Origin: Acidobacteriota bacterium
Lineage (GTDB): Bacteria; Pseudomonadota; Alphaproteobacteria; Caulobacterales; Hyphomonadaceae
DNA length: 64,000 bases
NCBI GenBank assembly: GCA_016712445.1
Contig: JADJRB010000003.1
Span: forward strand, 124,001-188,000
Reading direction: 5' to 3'
Each line of letters starts with the position of its first letter. The stretch's first letter is position 1. Of the stretch, positions 52,873 to 61,085 are shown piece after piece. Made by a program: the position numbers and the translations under genes. Under the pieces are notes generated by a model that was not told the origin of the DNA, made no database searches, and saw nothing but the letters and a program-made list of their open reading frames with translations.

Positions 52873-52893
52873 AACGTTATGGTAATCAACGTT
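52873..52893. promoter_or_regulatory. Doubled AACGTT palindromes before the muramidase gene
   Basis: AACGTT at 52873-52878 and 52888-52893 lie 15 bases apart (start to start) in an AT-rich patch between the TIR-OmpA gene and the GH108 gene. They could be operator half-sites or part of an internal promoter. Only the repeat is seen. Confidence 0.3.
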
Positions 52894-52937
52894 TTATGGG
52901 AAGCGGGGGAAGTGTAACGCAGCTGCGACTGCCGCCG

Positions 52938-54020
52938 TCAGGGCGAATACGGGGGTTCCAGGTCGAAAATGACGTCCGCCCGCCGGTTGGCTGGGCTGCG
53001 CTGGCCGGGCGCCAGCGGCTGCGACGAGCCATAGCCGATTGACGTGATCTGCTCCGCCATCACCCCGTTCGCCCCGAGCCATTGGGCAATCGTATCCGCC
53101 CGCCTCTGTGACACGCCCTCGGCATAGGACGGGCTGTTCTGCAGGTCGTCATGCGCCTCGATGCCCACTTCCAGCAGCTCGCAGTCAAACCCCGCCGTCA
53201 ACGCCTCCTCCAGCACCGACTCCGCCTCCATCGTCAGGCTGGTCTTGTCGAAATCGAAATATACCCGCGCCGACACATCCCCGCAGGCCTCACCCGGCTG
53301 CAACGCGGTCACGCCCGCCGGCGCAGGCGCTGCTGCCATGGGCTCGTCCTCCGGCCCCGCCGGCACCGCCTCGGCGGCCGGCTGATCCGCCGCATCCGCC
53401 GCCGCCGTTTCTGCCGTCTCCGGCTGTTCCAGCTCTGCGATCTTGTTGTCCGCCAGATATTGCCGGGCGGCGATCGCCCCGATCACACCCACCGCCAGCA
53501 CCCCGAAGATCAGCCACGGCGCCGCCGGCCGCTTCGGTGTGCGCTGCACCGGCACCTTCGCCTTCACCGCCGCCTTCGCCGACGTCCGCGCCGGCACGGC
53601 TTCGTCGGCCAGTTCCGGCCGCCCCAGCGTCCGCGACAGCGACCGCATCAGCCTTCGCCATTCCGCCGTGTCCGTGCGCCCGTGAAAGCCCGTGAAGTCG
53701 ATCTGCTGCACGCCCTCGAACGCCACCGGCACATCCAGTTCGCCCAGCGCCTCGATGGTCAGCGGAATGAGGCAGCGCCGCTTCAGCCCGATGGAGCATT
53801 CCTGCTTCACCCATGGTCGGCTCAGCGAGTGCTGCGACCAGAGGCTGATCACCGCCCCGGCCGACTTGACCTCCCGGTCCAGCACGTCCGGAAACACATC
53901 GCCCCCGTCCAGCCCCTCGACATCAAAAAACACCGACAGCCCCGCCGCTTCGAGCGCCTCTTTCACCTTCTCGGCGACCTCACGGTCGCGCCGTGCATAG
54001 GAAAGAAAAATGTCCGCCAT
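52938..54020 (-). CDS. TIR - transmembrane - OmpA fusion protein
   Basis: A 360-residue protein with ATG 54020. The TIR domain occupies residues 1-135, opening ADIFLSYARRD, with FFDVEGLDGGDV and the candidate catalytic Glu74 in RPWVKQECSI. A basic linker and one membrane span (~167-185) follow. An Ala/Pro/Glu linker leads to an OmpA-like C-terminal domain (~250-355; RVYFDFDKTSLT start, VSQRRADTIAQWLGANGV, IGYGSSQPLAPG). With the TIR inside and OmpA outside the inner membrane, it would bind peptidoglycan. The usual Asp of the GHTD motif is replaced by His-Asp-Asp, so ligand binding may be altered. Confidence 0.9.
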   Translation of the reverse strand: MADIFLSYARRDREVAEKVKEALEAAGLSVFFDVEGLDGGDVFPDVLDREVKSAGAVISLWSQHSLSRPWVKQECSIGLKRRCLIPLTIEALGELDVPVAFEGVQQIDFTGFHGRTDTAEWRRLMRSLSRTLGRPELADEAVPARTSAKAAVKAKVPVQRTPKRPAAPWLIFGVLAVGVIGAIAARQYLADNKIAELEQPETAETAAADAADQPAAEAVPAGPEDEPMAAAPAPAGVTALQPGEACGDVSARVYFDFDKTSLTMEAESVLEEALTAGFDCELLEVGIEAHDDLQNSPSYAEGVSQRRADTIAQWLGANGVMAEQITSIGYGSSQPLAPGQRSPANRRADVIFDLEPPYSP

Positions 54021-54033
54021 CAGACGTCCTGCC

Positions 54034-57000
54034 TCACTCGAACATCCACCCGAAGACGACCCCCGCCGCCTTCTCCCACCACGGCACCACCGGCGCCACG
54101 CACACATCCTCCCCCTCCCGCCCGCGCAGGATCGGCGCCGCGAAGGTCGCCCACTGGTCGAGCTTGCGCACGGACGGCGACCCCGCCAGCTTCACCCGGC
54201 AGGCCTCGGCCAGATCATCGCTCGTCGCCCCCGCCCGCAGCGCAAACGAGATGTCCCACACCTCAGTCTCGCCATTATAGCGGTGCGTCAGCAGCTGCCC
54301 GGTCTCCGGCTTCCAGAACGCATGGCCGCCAAAGGAATAGAGGTCCATCTGGCGCAACACGTCGCCGGTCGCGGCGTCCGCGATCCGGAACGTCCCGGTC
54401 GGCTCGGTCAGCACCAGCCGCGTGTTGTCCGGCGTGAATTCAGCCGTCTGCTCCACGATGCCGATGTCATAGGGATTGCCGCGCGGCTCGCCCGTCCCGA
54501 CATCCCAAAGCTGCACCTGCGCCCGCCCGCCCCAGGTCGCGGCCACCCTGCCGTCGGAGGTCAGCGCGCCGTCTTCAGCCAGCTGCCCTTCGGCGAAGCT
54601 CTGCACGGACTCGCCCGTCGCCGTGTCGAACACTTCGGCATGGTTGGTGAACAGCACCAGCACACGTGATCCGTCGGCGGACAATACAGCCTTCAGCGGC
54701 GCCTCGCCGCCGGTGATCGGCTCCGCCCGCGCGGCGCCCGTCGCGGCGTCCCATACCCGCACCTCTTCGCCCGTGAACGTCACCGCAACTTCGCCATTCG
54801 CCGAGATCGCGCCGCCGCCCACCAGACCGGACGTTTCATCCCCCGATCCGTGCCACACATGCTCCAGCGGCGCCCCGATCACAGCGCCTGTTACTAGGTC
54901 GACGAGATAGGCCTGCATCCCGTCATAAACCAGCATGCGCTTGCGCGCCCCGTCCATCGGCGGCAGCGCGTAAGCCTGATGCATCCGCGGCTCGCCCACA
55001 GGCTGAAGCGTCGCCGTGTCCCAGACATACACCACCCCGCTCGCGTCCACGGTCACCAGGCGTGTGCCATCCTGCGTGAACGCACCTTCGGTCACCACGT
55101 CTTCATGCTCGGCCAGCGTCTCGCCGCCCACGCCTGTCGCCGTCGGCACCAGCTGCAGCTGGTTCTCGTACCACAGCGCCAGTTGCTCGCTCGCCGGGTC
55201 AAACGCGGCGCCCCAATAGCCTTCCTCGCCGGTCAGGATGCCCGGCCCGATGGCCTTTCCTGCGGCAACATCCCAAAGCACCGCCCGCCCTGCCTCGTTC
55301 CATCCGAACACGAACCGTCCGTCTGCCGACATCATCGAATTGCCAACCACCCGACCGTCGTCCAGAACCGGCGCCCGCGTGCTGGCGTACGGCCGCGAAG
55401 CCCAGACAAACGCCTTCGCCCCGGTCACCGTCAGGAACGTATCGCCGTTGCCGAGATAACCGCTGCGCGAATAGTAGTTGGTGTGCTTCCAGGGACCGCC
55501 CACCTGCAGGCCGGATTCCGTCTCCCACTGGCGCACCTCCCCGATCGAGGTGAACGTCAGGAACGATCGTCCGTCCGGCGCCGGCACAATTTCCTCGATA
55601 TACCCGGGATGCTCCTGGATCAGCTGTTCGGGCTGCGACTCGCCGTCCTGCGAGAAGCGCAGCTGCACGCTGCGTCCGTCAAACGTCAGGTACCCATTGG
55701 TGCCGGGCAACAGAACCGCCGCCCGCTGCGGCGTCTCGCCCTCCGCCTGATAAGACAACACCTCGCCCGTCCTGAGACTGTAAACTCTCGTGCCCACGAG
55801 ATACGACAGCGCCACCAGCCGCTCGCCGTCGATCGACGCTTTCAGTGGCTCCGCCGTCGACTCGAAAACCACCGGCTCGCCAACCAGCGCCCCCGTCGCC
55901 ATGTCGCGGATCTGCGCGTGGTTGTCGCCGTCCAGCAGCACGAGCCGCCCGAGCGCCGGCACGAACTCCGCCTCGACCGTGTCCAGCGGCACCGGCGCAT
56001 CCAGCGCGCCCACGGCGCCGCTTGTCACATCGAGGTAGCGCAGCCCGCCCTCGGCGGGCACCAGCGCGCGCGTGCCGTCCGGCGACAGGTGGAATGCCCG
56101 GCTCTGGAACTCCGGATACGGACTTGCCGGCGCCGCCGGTTGCAGCGTCTCGAGGTTCCACACCTCGTACGCCGACTGCCCCACCAGCAGCGCCGTGCGC
56201 CCGTCGTCCGACACCTGCGCTTCGATCACCATGCCGAGCCCGCTGCCCAGCACCGCGATCTTCTCGCCAGTCATCCCGTCCCGCAGGCCGATCCCGTCTT
56301 TCTGGTCGCGCAGCAGGAATTTCGATCCGTCAGCAAACGGAACACCCATGCCAAAGGAGAGGTAGGCATCCACATCGGACGCAAACCGCCCGATCACGGC
56401 GCCCGTATCCGCGCGCACGCCATAGGCCACCTCGCCCCAGAACAGCACGATCAGGCGACCATCCGCCGAAATCGCCTTCTGCATCCCGTTCGACGGCCCC
56501 TCGAACCTGAACGGCCCCGCAAGACGCTCCGCCGTCTCGAGGCTCCACAGCTCTGCCGACCCGTCCGTCAGTTCCACCAGCAGGCTCTTGCCGCCCGCCA
56601 CTGGCGTCGCCGCCGCGATCTCGATCTTCGGGTCGTCCGAAACCGTGATCCCCCGCACAAGGTTCAGCGCCTGAGCACTCTTTGCAAAGGCCGCCCACGC
56701 CTCATCGGTCGCCGGCGCCAGGAAACTGTCACGCGACGCCAGGATGGCGAGGTGCAGCGCGTGCAGGTAGTCGCCGGAATTGTAGAACTGGTCGGATGTG
56801 CGCGCCAGCATCAGGCTCTCGCTGCGCCCGAGGCTCCTCTGCCCACGGACGACAAACCACGCCCCCACCAGCACCGCCGCCAGCGTCGTCACGACGAACA
56901 GGCCGGTCACCCGCCGCCAGAAAGCCCGCCTCGCGGCATCGCGCTTGATCTGCTCCCGGCTTGCCGCGATCCAGGCGAGGAACAGCTCCCCCGGCTCCGG

Positions 57001-57624
57001 CTCGTTCCTCGGCCGCGCCAGCGCCCAGCGCTGCGCCTCCTCCACCGCCCCCTCGCGCAGCAGCCGGCTGCGCGGCCGTCCGGCCACGTCCCATTCCTGC
57101 ACCCGCGCGTAATACTTGCGCCCCTCCCGGTGCCAGCCGACATTCATCTCCAGCGCCGTCACCAGCCCCGCCAGCGCCGCCTCAAACCCCGGCCCGCTCT
57201 CCGAAAAATCGATCCGCACGTTCAGCGCCGACAGCCGCGGCGGCGCCTTCGCAAAGTCCACAGGCCGCGCCAGCACCGCGATGATCCGTTTGCCCAGCGC
57301 CCGGGCATACGCGATCTCCTCGTCGCACACCGGGCTCGTCGCCGAATCCGGCGACACCAGGAACACCATCACGTCCGCCGCTGCGATCATCTCCTGCAGC
57401 CGCTTCCACCACTCATCCTCGGCCGAAATCCCCGCCGTCACATTGTGCGGATCATGGCTCGCCTTGTCGAAATCCGCGAGAAAGCCTGCCCCTTGCAAGC
57501 CCTCCGCGATCCGCCCCATGACGTCGCCGTCCTTGCGCGAATACGACAGGAATACCCGCGTGCGCGCGTCGTCCGCCCCCTCGAGCGGCCGGATTTCGTC
57601 AATCGTATCCGTGTCTTGTCCCAC
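54034..57624 (-). CDS. TIR - transmembrane - WD40-like propeller protein
   Basis: A 1196-residue protein with GTG start at 57624 and GGGAG before it. The TIR domain is at ~20-155 (RVFLSYSRKDGDVM; candidate Glu103 in SPVCDEEIAYA). A helical linker and one membrane span (~240-259) follow. The C-terminal ~900 residues are repetitive beta strands of WD40-like type (LWSLETAERLAG, VWNLETLQP, VYVWDTATLQPV, LWDVGTGEPRG, VWDAATGAA) forming one or two propellers, probably periplasmic. It heads the operon; the TIR-OmpA gene starts 13 bases after it. The propeller may bind envelope or phage structures. Confidence 0.9.
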   Translation of the reverse strand: MGQDTDTIDEIRPLEGADDARTRVFLSYSRKDGDVMGRIAEGLQGAGFLADFDKASHDPHNVTAGISAEDEWWKRLQEMIAAADVMVFLVSPDSATSPVCDEEIAYARALGKRIIAVLARPVDFAKAPPRLSALNVRIDFSESGPGFEAALAGLVTALEMNVGWHREGRKYYARVQEWDVAGRPRSRLLREGAVEEAQRWALARPRNEPEPGELFLAWIAASREQIKRDAARRAFWRRVTGLFVVTTLAAVLVGAWFVVRGQRSLGRSESLMLARTSDQFYNSGDYLHALHLAILASRDSFLAPATDEAWAAFAKSAQALNLVRGITVSDDPKIEIAAATPVAGGKSLLVELTDGSAELWSLETAERLAGPFRFEGPSNGMQKAISADGRLIVLFWGEVAYGVRADTGAVIGRFASDVDAYLSFGMGVPFADGSKFLLRDQKDGIGLRDGMTGEKIAVLGSGLGMVIEAQVSDDGRTALLVGQSAYEVWNLETLQPAAPASPYPEFQSRAFHLSPDGTRALVPAEGGLRYLDVTSGAVGALDAPVPLDTVEAEFVPALGRLVLLDGDNHAQIRDMATGALVGEPVVFESTAEPLKASIDGERLVALSYLVGTRVYSLRTGEVLSYQAEGETPQRAAVLLPGTNGYLTFDGRSVQLRFSQDGESQPEQLIQEHPGYIEEIVPAPDGRSFLTFTSIGEVRQWETESGLQVGGPWKHTNYYSRSGYLGNGDTFLTVTGAKAFVWASRPYASTRAPVLDDGRVVGNSMMSADGRFVFGWNEAGRAVLWDVAAGKAIGPGILTGEEGYWGAAFDPASEQLALWYENQLQLVPTATGVGGETLAEHEDVVTEGAFTQDGTRLVTVDASGVVYVWDTATLQPVGEPRMHQAYALPPMDGARKRMLVYDGMQAYLVDLVTGAVIGAPLEHVWHGSGDETSGLVGGGAISANGEVAVTFTGEEVRVWDAATGAARAEPITGGEAPLKAVLSADGSRVLVLFTNHAEVFDTATGESVQSFAEGQLAEDGALTSDGRVAATWGGRAQVQLWDVGTGEPRGNPYDIGIVEQTAEFTPDNTRLVLTEPTGTFRIADAATGDVLRQMDLYSFGGHAFWKPETGQLLTHRYNGETEVWDISFALRAGATSDDLAEACRVKLAGSPSVRKLDQWATFAAPILRGREGEDVCVAPVVPWWEKAAGVVFGWMFE

Positions 57625-57684
57625 TGACGGCTCCCGGTGCCGAGCCTGTCACGTCACCTCAAATTGCCGCCAGGCGCAAGCCGC

Positions 57685-58452
57685 TCAATCCACAATCCGG
57701 GTCCCGGCCGTCTCCGCGCCGAACGTCACGAGGGTCAGGCTGCAGGCGTCCTCCGACAGCACCAGCTCGAACGGGCGCTCGGTCGCAAAAAAGCGGGTCT
57801 CGCTTTCGGGGCGAAACACCATCCCCTCGAACTGCCCCTCGATCGAGGCGAGCAGGTGACCGCTCGCCGCCTCCAGCACCAGCGCCAGGGGCGTCTCCGT
57901 TTCGAGCACGTAGGTCCCGGCATAGAGCGACAACACATCCGCCGGAATCGCCGTCTCGACCTTCACCGGATATTCCCGCTTGATCCGGTCCGTCGTCTGC
58001 GCGGCCACCATCCGCCACTGGCCGTCCGCTTCCTTGCGCCAGATCACGGAATACCGCGTCGACCCCGGCCTCGGCAGTCCGCCATAATAGCTCGACACCA
58101 GATCCGTCCGCCCCCGGAACATTACGACATCCGGCGCAAGCAGGATCGACTCGTCCTCGCTCGACGTCTCCGAGATGATGGCGCGCTTGTCTTCGCTCCG
58201 CCGCGCCAGCATCTGCGCCTTGCCGATGCGGTTTCCCGACAAGTCGATATAGGCATAATCCTCGGACAGGTAATTCGCGAACGCTTCAAGGTCGCCCGAA
58301 TTCTGCGCCCTCATGGCGGCCAGGTCCACCGCCTCAACCTCAGCCAGGATCGCCGCCTCATCCAGGCGCGGCGGCGCCGACACGCAAGCCGCGAGCAGGC
58401 CGGCCGCGACGCACACGCACGCGAAATTTTTTCCGAACGAAAGCAGGTTCAT
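57685..58452 (-). CDS. SnoaL/DUF4440-type lipoprotein
   Basis: A 255-residue protein with a lipoprotein signal (lipobox near LLAACV). An NTF2-like domain is seen at ~35-145 (ILAEVEAVDLAAMRAQNSGDLEAFANYLSEDYAYID and SVIWRKEADGQWRMVAAQ are the fold's ends), followed by a beta-rich tail. Function unknown. It precedes the TIR-WD40 gene with a 60-base gap on the same strand and may be the operon's first gene, or a separate unit. Confidence 0.75.
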   Translation of the reverse strand: MNLLSFGKNFACVCVAAGLLAACVSAPPRLDEAAILAEVEAVDLAAMRAQNSGDLEAFANYLSEDYAYIDLSGNRIGKAQMLARRSEDKRAIISETSSEDESILLAPDVVMFRGRTDLVSSYYGGLPRPGSTRYSVIWRKEADGQWRMVAAQTTDRIKREYPVKVETAIPADVLSLYAGTYVLETETPLALVLEAASGHLLASIEGQFEGMVFRPESETRFFATERPFELVLSEDACSLTLVTFGAETAGTRIVD

Positions 58453-58481
58453 CCGCCCAAACCATCTGATTTGCTGATTTT

Positions 58482-58499
58482 GCGCAAGTGCAATTGCGC
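58482..58499. promoter_or_regulatory. Inverted repeat in the divergent promoter region
   Basis: GCGCAA-GTGCAA-TTGCGC lies in the 157-base gap between the SnoaL-like gene and the cytochrome b561 gene, 30 bases from the former's start. Symmetry suggests an operator; the regulator is unknown. Confidence 0.35.
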
Positions 58500-58609
58500 C
58501 GCAAAGGCAAGCGCCCGCATGGAAAACTACGTATCGACGCCCGCCGCGGAGACCCTACGCTCCAATGCGCGCGCCCCCCCCTCACCGTCCCTCCCGCAAT
58601 CGAGCCCCC

Positions 58610-59212
58610 ATGCTGAACATCATGAACCGCGTGCGCCTCTACCATGCGCTGCTCGCCCTGCTTGCCATCTCGGCCTACCTGACCGGTGAAGTCTTTCCGG
58701 CGCATGCCTGGCTCGGCTACGGCGTCGCCGCGGTCATCGTGCTTCGTCTCCTGTGGGCGCTAGGCGGTGAGCGTCAGGTCGGCCTGATGCGCTTCTACCC
58801 GGACTTCGAAGGCCTGAAGCTGAAAGGTATTGCCACTCACCCGGCCATCAGCCGCACACTGATGCTGGGCATCGCGCTCAGCCTGCTGACGGTCACCGGG
58901 ACCGGTATTGCCATCGACCAGGGGCGCACGCTTGGCCTTGGTCGCCCAGCCGCCGAACGCATGGCCGCGCCGAGCAGCCTCGAACTCAACTACGCCGAGG
59001 ACGACGACGAGGATGAGCATGAAGGGCGCGGCCGGCATGAAGAACGTGGAGAAGGCCCCTTGTCGGAAATCCACGAACTGGCCGGCAACCTCTTCCTCCC
59101 GCTCGTCGGGCTGCATGTCGCCTACCTGTTGCTCTTCAAGCGGCCGCTCGCAAAATTCATGCTCTTCCTGCCGCGTGGCGCGCGCAGGAAGCAGCCGCCT
59201 ACTTCAGCCTGA
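58610..59212 (+). CDS. Cytochrome b561-type membrane protein
   Basis: A 200-residue protein with four membrane spans. Haem-ligand histidines are seen in RVRLYHALLALL (span 1), and EIHELAGNLFLPLVGLHVAYLLL (span 4 holds two), with ATHPAISRTL between. It belongs to the bacterial b561 / Ni-hydrogenase cytochrome b family and likely moves electrons across the membrane. An acidic, Asp/Glu-His-rich loop (EDDDEDEHEGRGRHEE) could bind metal. The end overlaps the cdd end by 14 bases on the opposite strand. Confidence 0.85.
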   Translation: MLNIMNRVRLYHALLALLAISAYLTGEVFPAHAWLGYGVAAVIVLRLLWALGGERQVGLMRFYPDFEGLKLKGIATHPAISRTLMLGIALSLLTVTGTGIAIDQGRTLGLGRPAAERMAAPSSLELNYAEDDDEDEHEGRGRHEERGEGPLSEIHELAGNLFLPLVGLHVAYLLLFKRPLAKFMLFLPRGARRKQPPTSA

Positions 59213-59597
59213 ATGCATGCGGCAGCAGTTCGCTCAGCCGGTAGCGCGCCTCGCCGCCCTGCGGCGTGAAGCACAATACTTCGATATCATCGCCGAACTC
59301 CGCGAGCACCTGCCGGCAGATGCCGCACGGCGTGCCCGGCGCCTCGCCGTTGGTCGCCACGGCAATCGCCCGGAAGGAGGTATGCCCCTGCGCCACCGCC
59401 GCAAACACCGCGGTACGCTCGGCGCAGCACGTCGCCCCATAGGTCGCATTCTCGACATTGCACCCGCAAACCACCTCGCCGCCCGCCGTCAGCAACGCCG
59501 CCCCGACCCGGTACTCCGAATACGGCACATAAGCCCGCGCCTGCACCGCCAACGCCGCCGCCTTGAGGTCCGGCCAGTTGACCGCGTCGCCGCTCAC
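59199..59597 (-). CDS. cdd: Cytidine deaminase
   Basis: A 132-residue enzyme of the small (tetrameric) class. GTG 59597 is chosen because it overlaps the amn stop as GTGA and gives the usual length; a longer open frame is a shadow of amn. Zinc site: CNVENATYG...CAERTA and PCGICRQ. It converts cytidine to uridine in pyrimidine salvage. It pairs with amn in a nucleotide salvage unit. Confidence 0.93.
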   Translation of the reverse strand: MSGDAVNWPDLKAAALAVQARAYVPYSEYRVGAALLTAGGEVVCGCNVENATYGATCCAERTAVFAAVAQGHTSFRAIAVATNGEAPGTPCGICRQVLAEFGDDIEVLCFTPQGGEARYRLSELLPHAFRLK

Positions 59598-61045
59598 CGG
59601 AACGGCGGCTCGTCGAAGGCGCGCAGCTTGCGGCTGTGCAGCGCCGCGCCGCCGTCGACGGCGAGGCGCTCCAGTGTCTCGATCCCGATACGGATGTGTT
59701 CGCCGATGGCGCGTTCGTAGAACCGGTTCGCCGCGCCCGGCAGCTTGATCTCGCCGTGCAGCGGCTTGTCGGACACGCACAGCAGCGTGCCATAGGGCAC
59801 CCGCAGGCGGAACCCGTTCGCCGCGATCGTCGCGCTCTCCATGTCGATCGCCACCGCCCGGCTCTTGTTGAACCGGCGCGCCGTCGCCGAGAAGCGCAGC
59901 TCCCAGTTGCGGTCGTCCGTGGTCACCACCGTGCCCGTGCGCAGCCGCTTCTTCAGCGCCTCGCCCTTCTCGCCGGTCACCTTCGCGGCCGCCTCCTGCA
60001 GCGCCACCTGAACCTCCGCAATCGGCGGCACCGGAATCTCCGGCGGCAGCACCTGGTCGAGCACATGGTCCTCGCGCAGGTAGGCGTGCGCCAGAACATA
60101 GTCGCCGATGGTCTGCGAATGGCGAAGACCCCCGCAATGGCCGACCATCAGCCAGACCTGCGGGCGCAGCACGGCCAGGTGGTCCGTGATCGTCTTGGCG
60201 TTCGACGGGCCAACGCCGATGTTCACCAGCGTGATGCCCGCGCCGTCCTTCGCCCGGAGGTGATAGGCCGGCATTTGGAAGCGCCGCCAGGGCGAAGCCT
60301 CGATCGAGGCCCGGCTGCCCTCGGTCGGCACGGAAATCTCCAGCCCGCCCGGCACCGACAGCGAAGTATAACGCGTTTTGCCGCCGAGCTGCGTCAGCGC
60401 CCAGTCGCAGAACGCATCAACATAGCGGTGATAGTTCGTGAACAGAACATAGTGCTGGAAATGCTCGACCGGCGTGCCGGTATAGTGCTGCAGCCGCTTC
60501 AGCGAGAAATCCACCCGCTGTGCGTCGAACAGCGCCAGCGGCCGCTCGCTGCCCGCATCGAACGGCTCGCCGTCCGCCACCTCGTCGCCGATCAGCGTCA
60601 GCTGCGGCGAGGGAAACCAGCGCACCAGCTCTGCCGGCGCAATCTCTTCCAGGCCCGCCGCCTGCGACGGGTCCCACACATAGGCATAGGGAATCTCGGA
60701 GGCCGAGCGCTCGACGAACACGTCGACATCATAGTCGCGCATCAGCGGCGTCAGCTGCTCGATCAGGTAGGCGCGGAAGAAGTCCGGCCGCGTCACCGTG
60801 GTGATATAGATGCCCGCCTCGCTCATCTTGCCGAAGGCCCGGCTGATCGGCGGCGGCGGCCCGTCGGGGTCGTAGACGAGGCGAATCTGCGGATAGCAGA
60901 ACGCCCCCCCGGCCCGCGCCTCGCCATCCGGCGGCGTCCCGTTATGCAGGAAGGTGTTCAGCGAATTGGAAAGGGCGGAAACGGCCTCATTGTAGAGCGC
61001 TTCCAGCGCATCCACGACAGCCTTGGGTGTGGTATGTTTCGACAT
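59594..61045 (-). CDS. amn: AMP nucleosidase
   Basis: A 483-residue enzyme of the usual size. The N-terminal regulatory domain is followed by the nucleosidase fold, with VNIGVGPSNAKTITDHLAVLRPQVWLMVGHCGG, AIDMESATIAANG (active-site EMES-like) and VSDKPLHGEIKLPG. ATG 61045 or 61054 are both possible. It splits AMP to adenine and ribose-5-phosphate. It lies only 40 bases downstream of the terminase stop on the same strand, and thus might be read from the GTA g1-g2 transcript. Confidence 0.94.
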   Translation of the reverse strand: MSKHTTPKAVVDALEALYNEAVSALSNSLNTFLHNGTPPDGEARAGGAFCYPQIRLVYDPDGPPPPISRAFGKMSEAGIYITTVTRPDFFRAYLIEQLTPLMRDYDVDVFVERSASEIPYAYVWDPSQAAGLEEIAPAELVRWFPSPQLTLIGDEVADGEPFDAGSERPLALFDAQRVDFSLKRLQHYTGTPVEHFQHYVLFTNYHRYVDAFCDWALTQLGGKTRYTSLSVPGGLEISVPTEGSRASIEASPWRRFQMPAYHLRAKDGAGITLVNIGVGPSNAKTITDHLAVLRPQVWLMVGHCGGLRHSQTIGDYVLAHAYLREDHVLDQVLPPEIPVPPIAEVQVALQEAAAKVTGEKGEALKKRLRTGTVVTTDDRNWELRFSATARRFNKSRAVAIDMESATIAANGFRLRVPYGTLLCVSDKPLHGEIKLPGAANRFYERAIGEHIRIGIETLERLAVDGGAALHSRKLRAFDEPPFR

Positions 61046-61085
61046 GGCACCCATTGGCGCGGGTTGGCGCAGGAGTCAATTCCCC

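Noticed and set aside
54979..57627. 882-residue plus-strand frame opposite the TIR-WD40 gene
   Set aside because: Low-complexity Arg/His-rich shadow; the minus frame encodes clear TIR and WD40-like repeats.
59199..60137. 312-residue minus-strand frame covering cdd
   Set aside because: Only the last 132 residues match cytidine deaminase; the rest is a shadow of amn, and a GTG overlapping the amn stop gives a normal start.
61045..61085. Amn and Cdd as part of the TIR system (nucleotide product recycling)
   Set aside because: Tempting because TIR enzymes act on NAD, but these are widespread salvage genes and no special link is visible.
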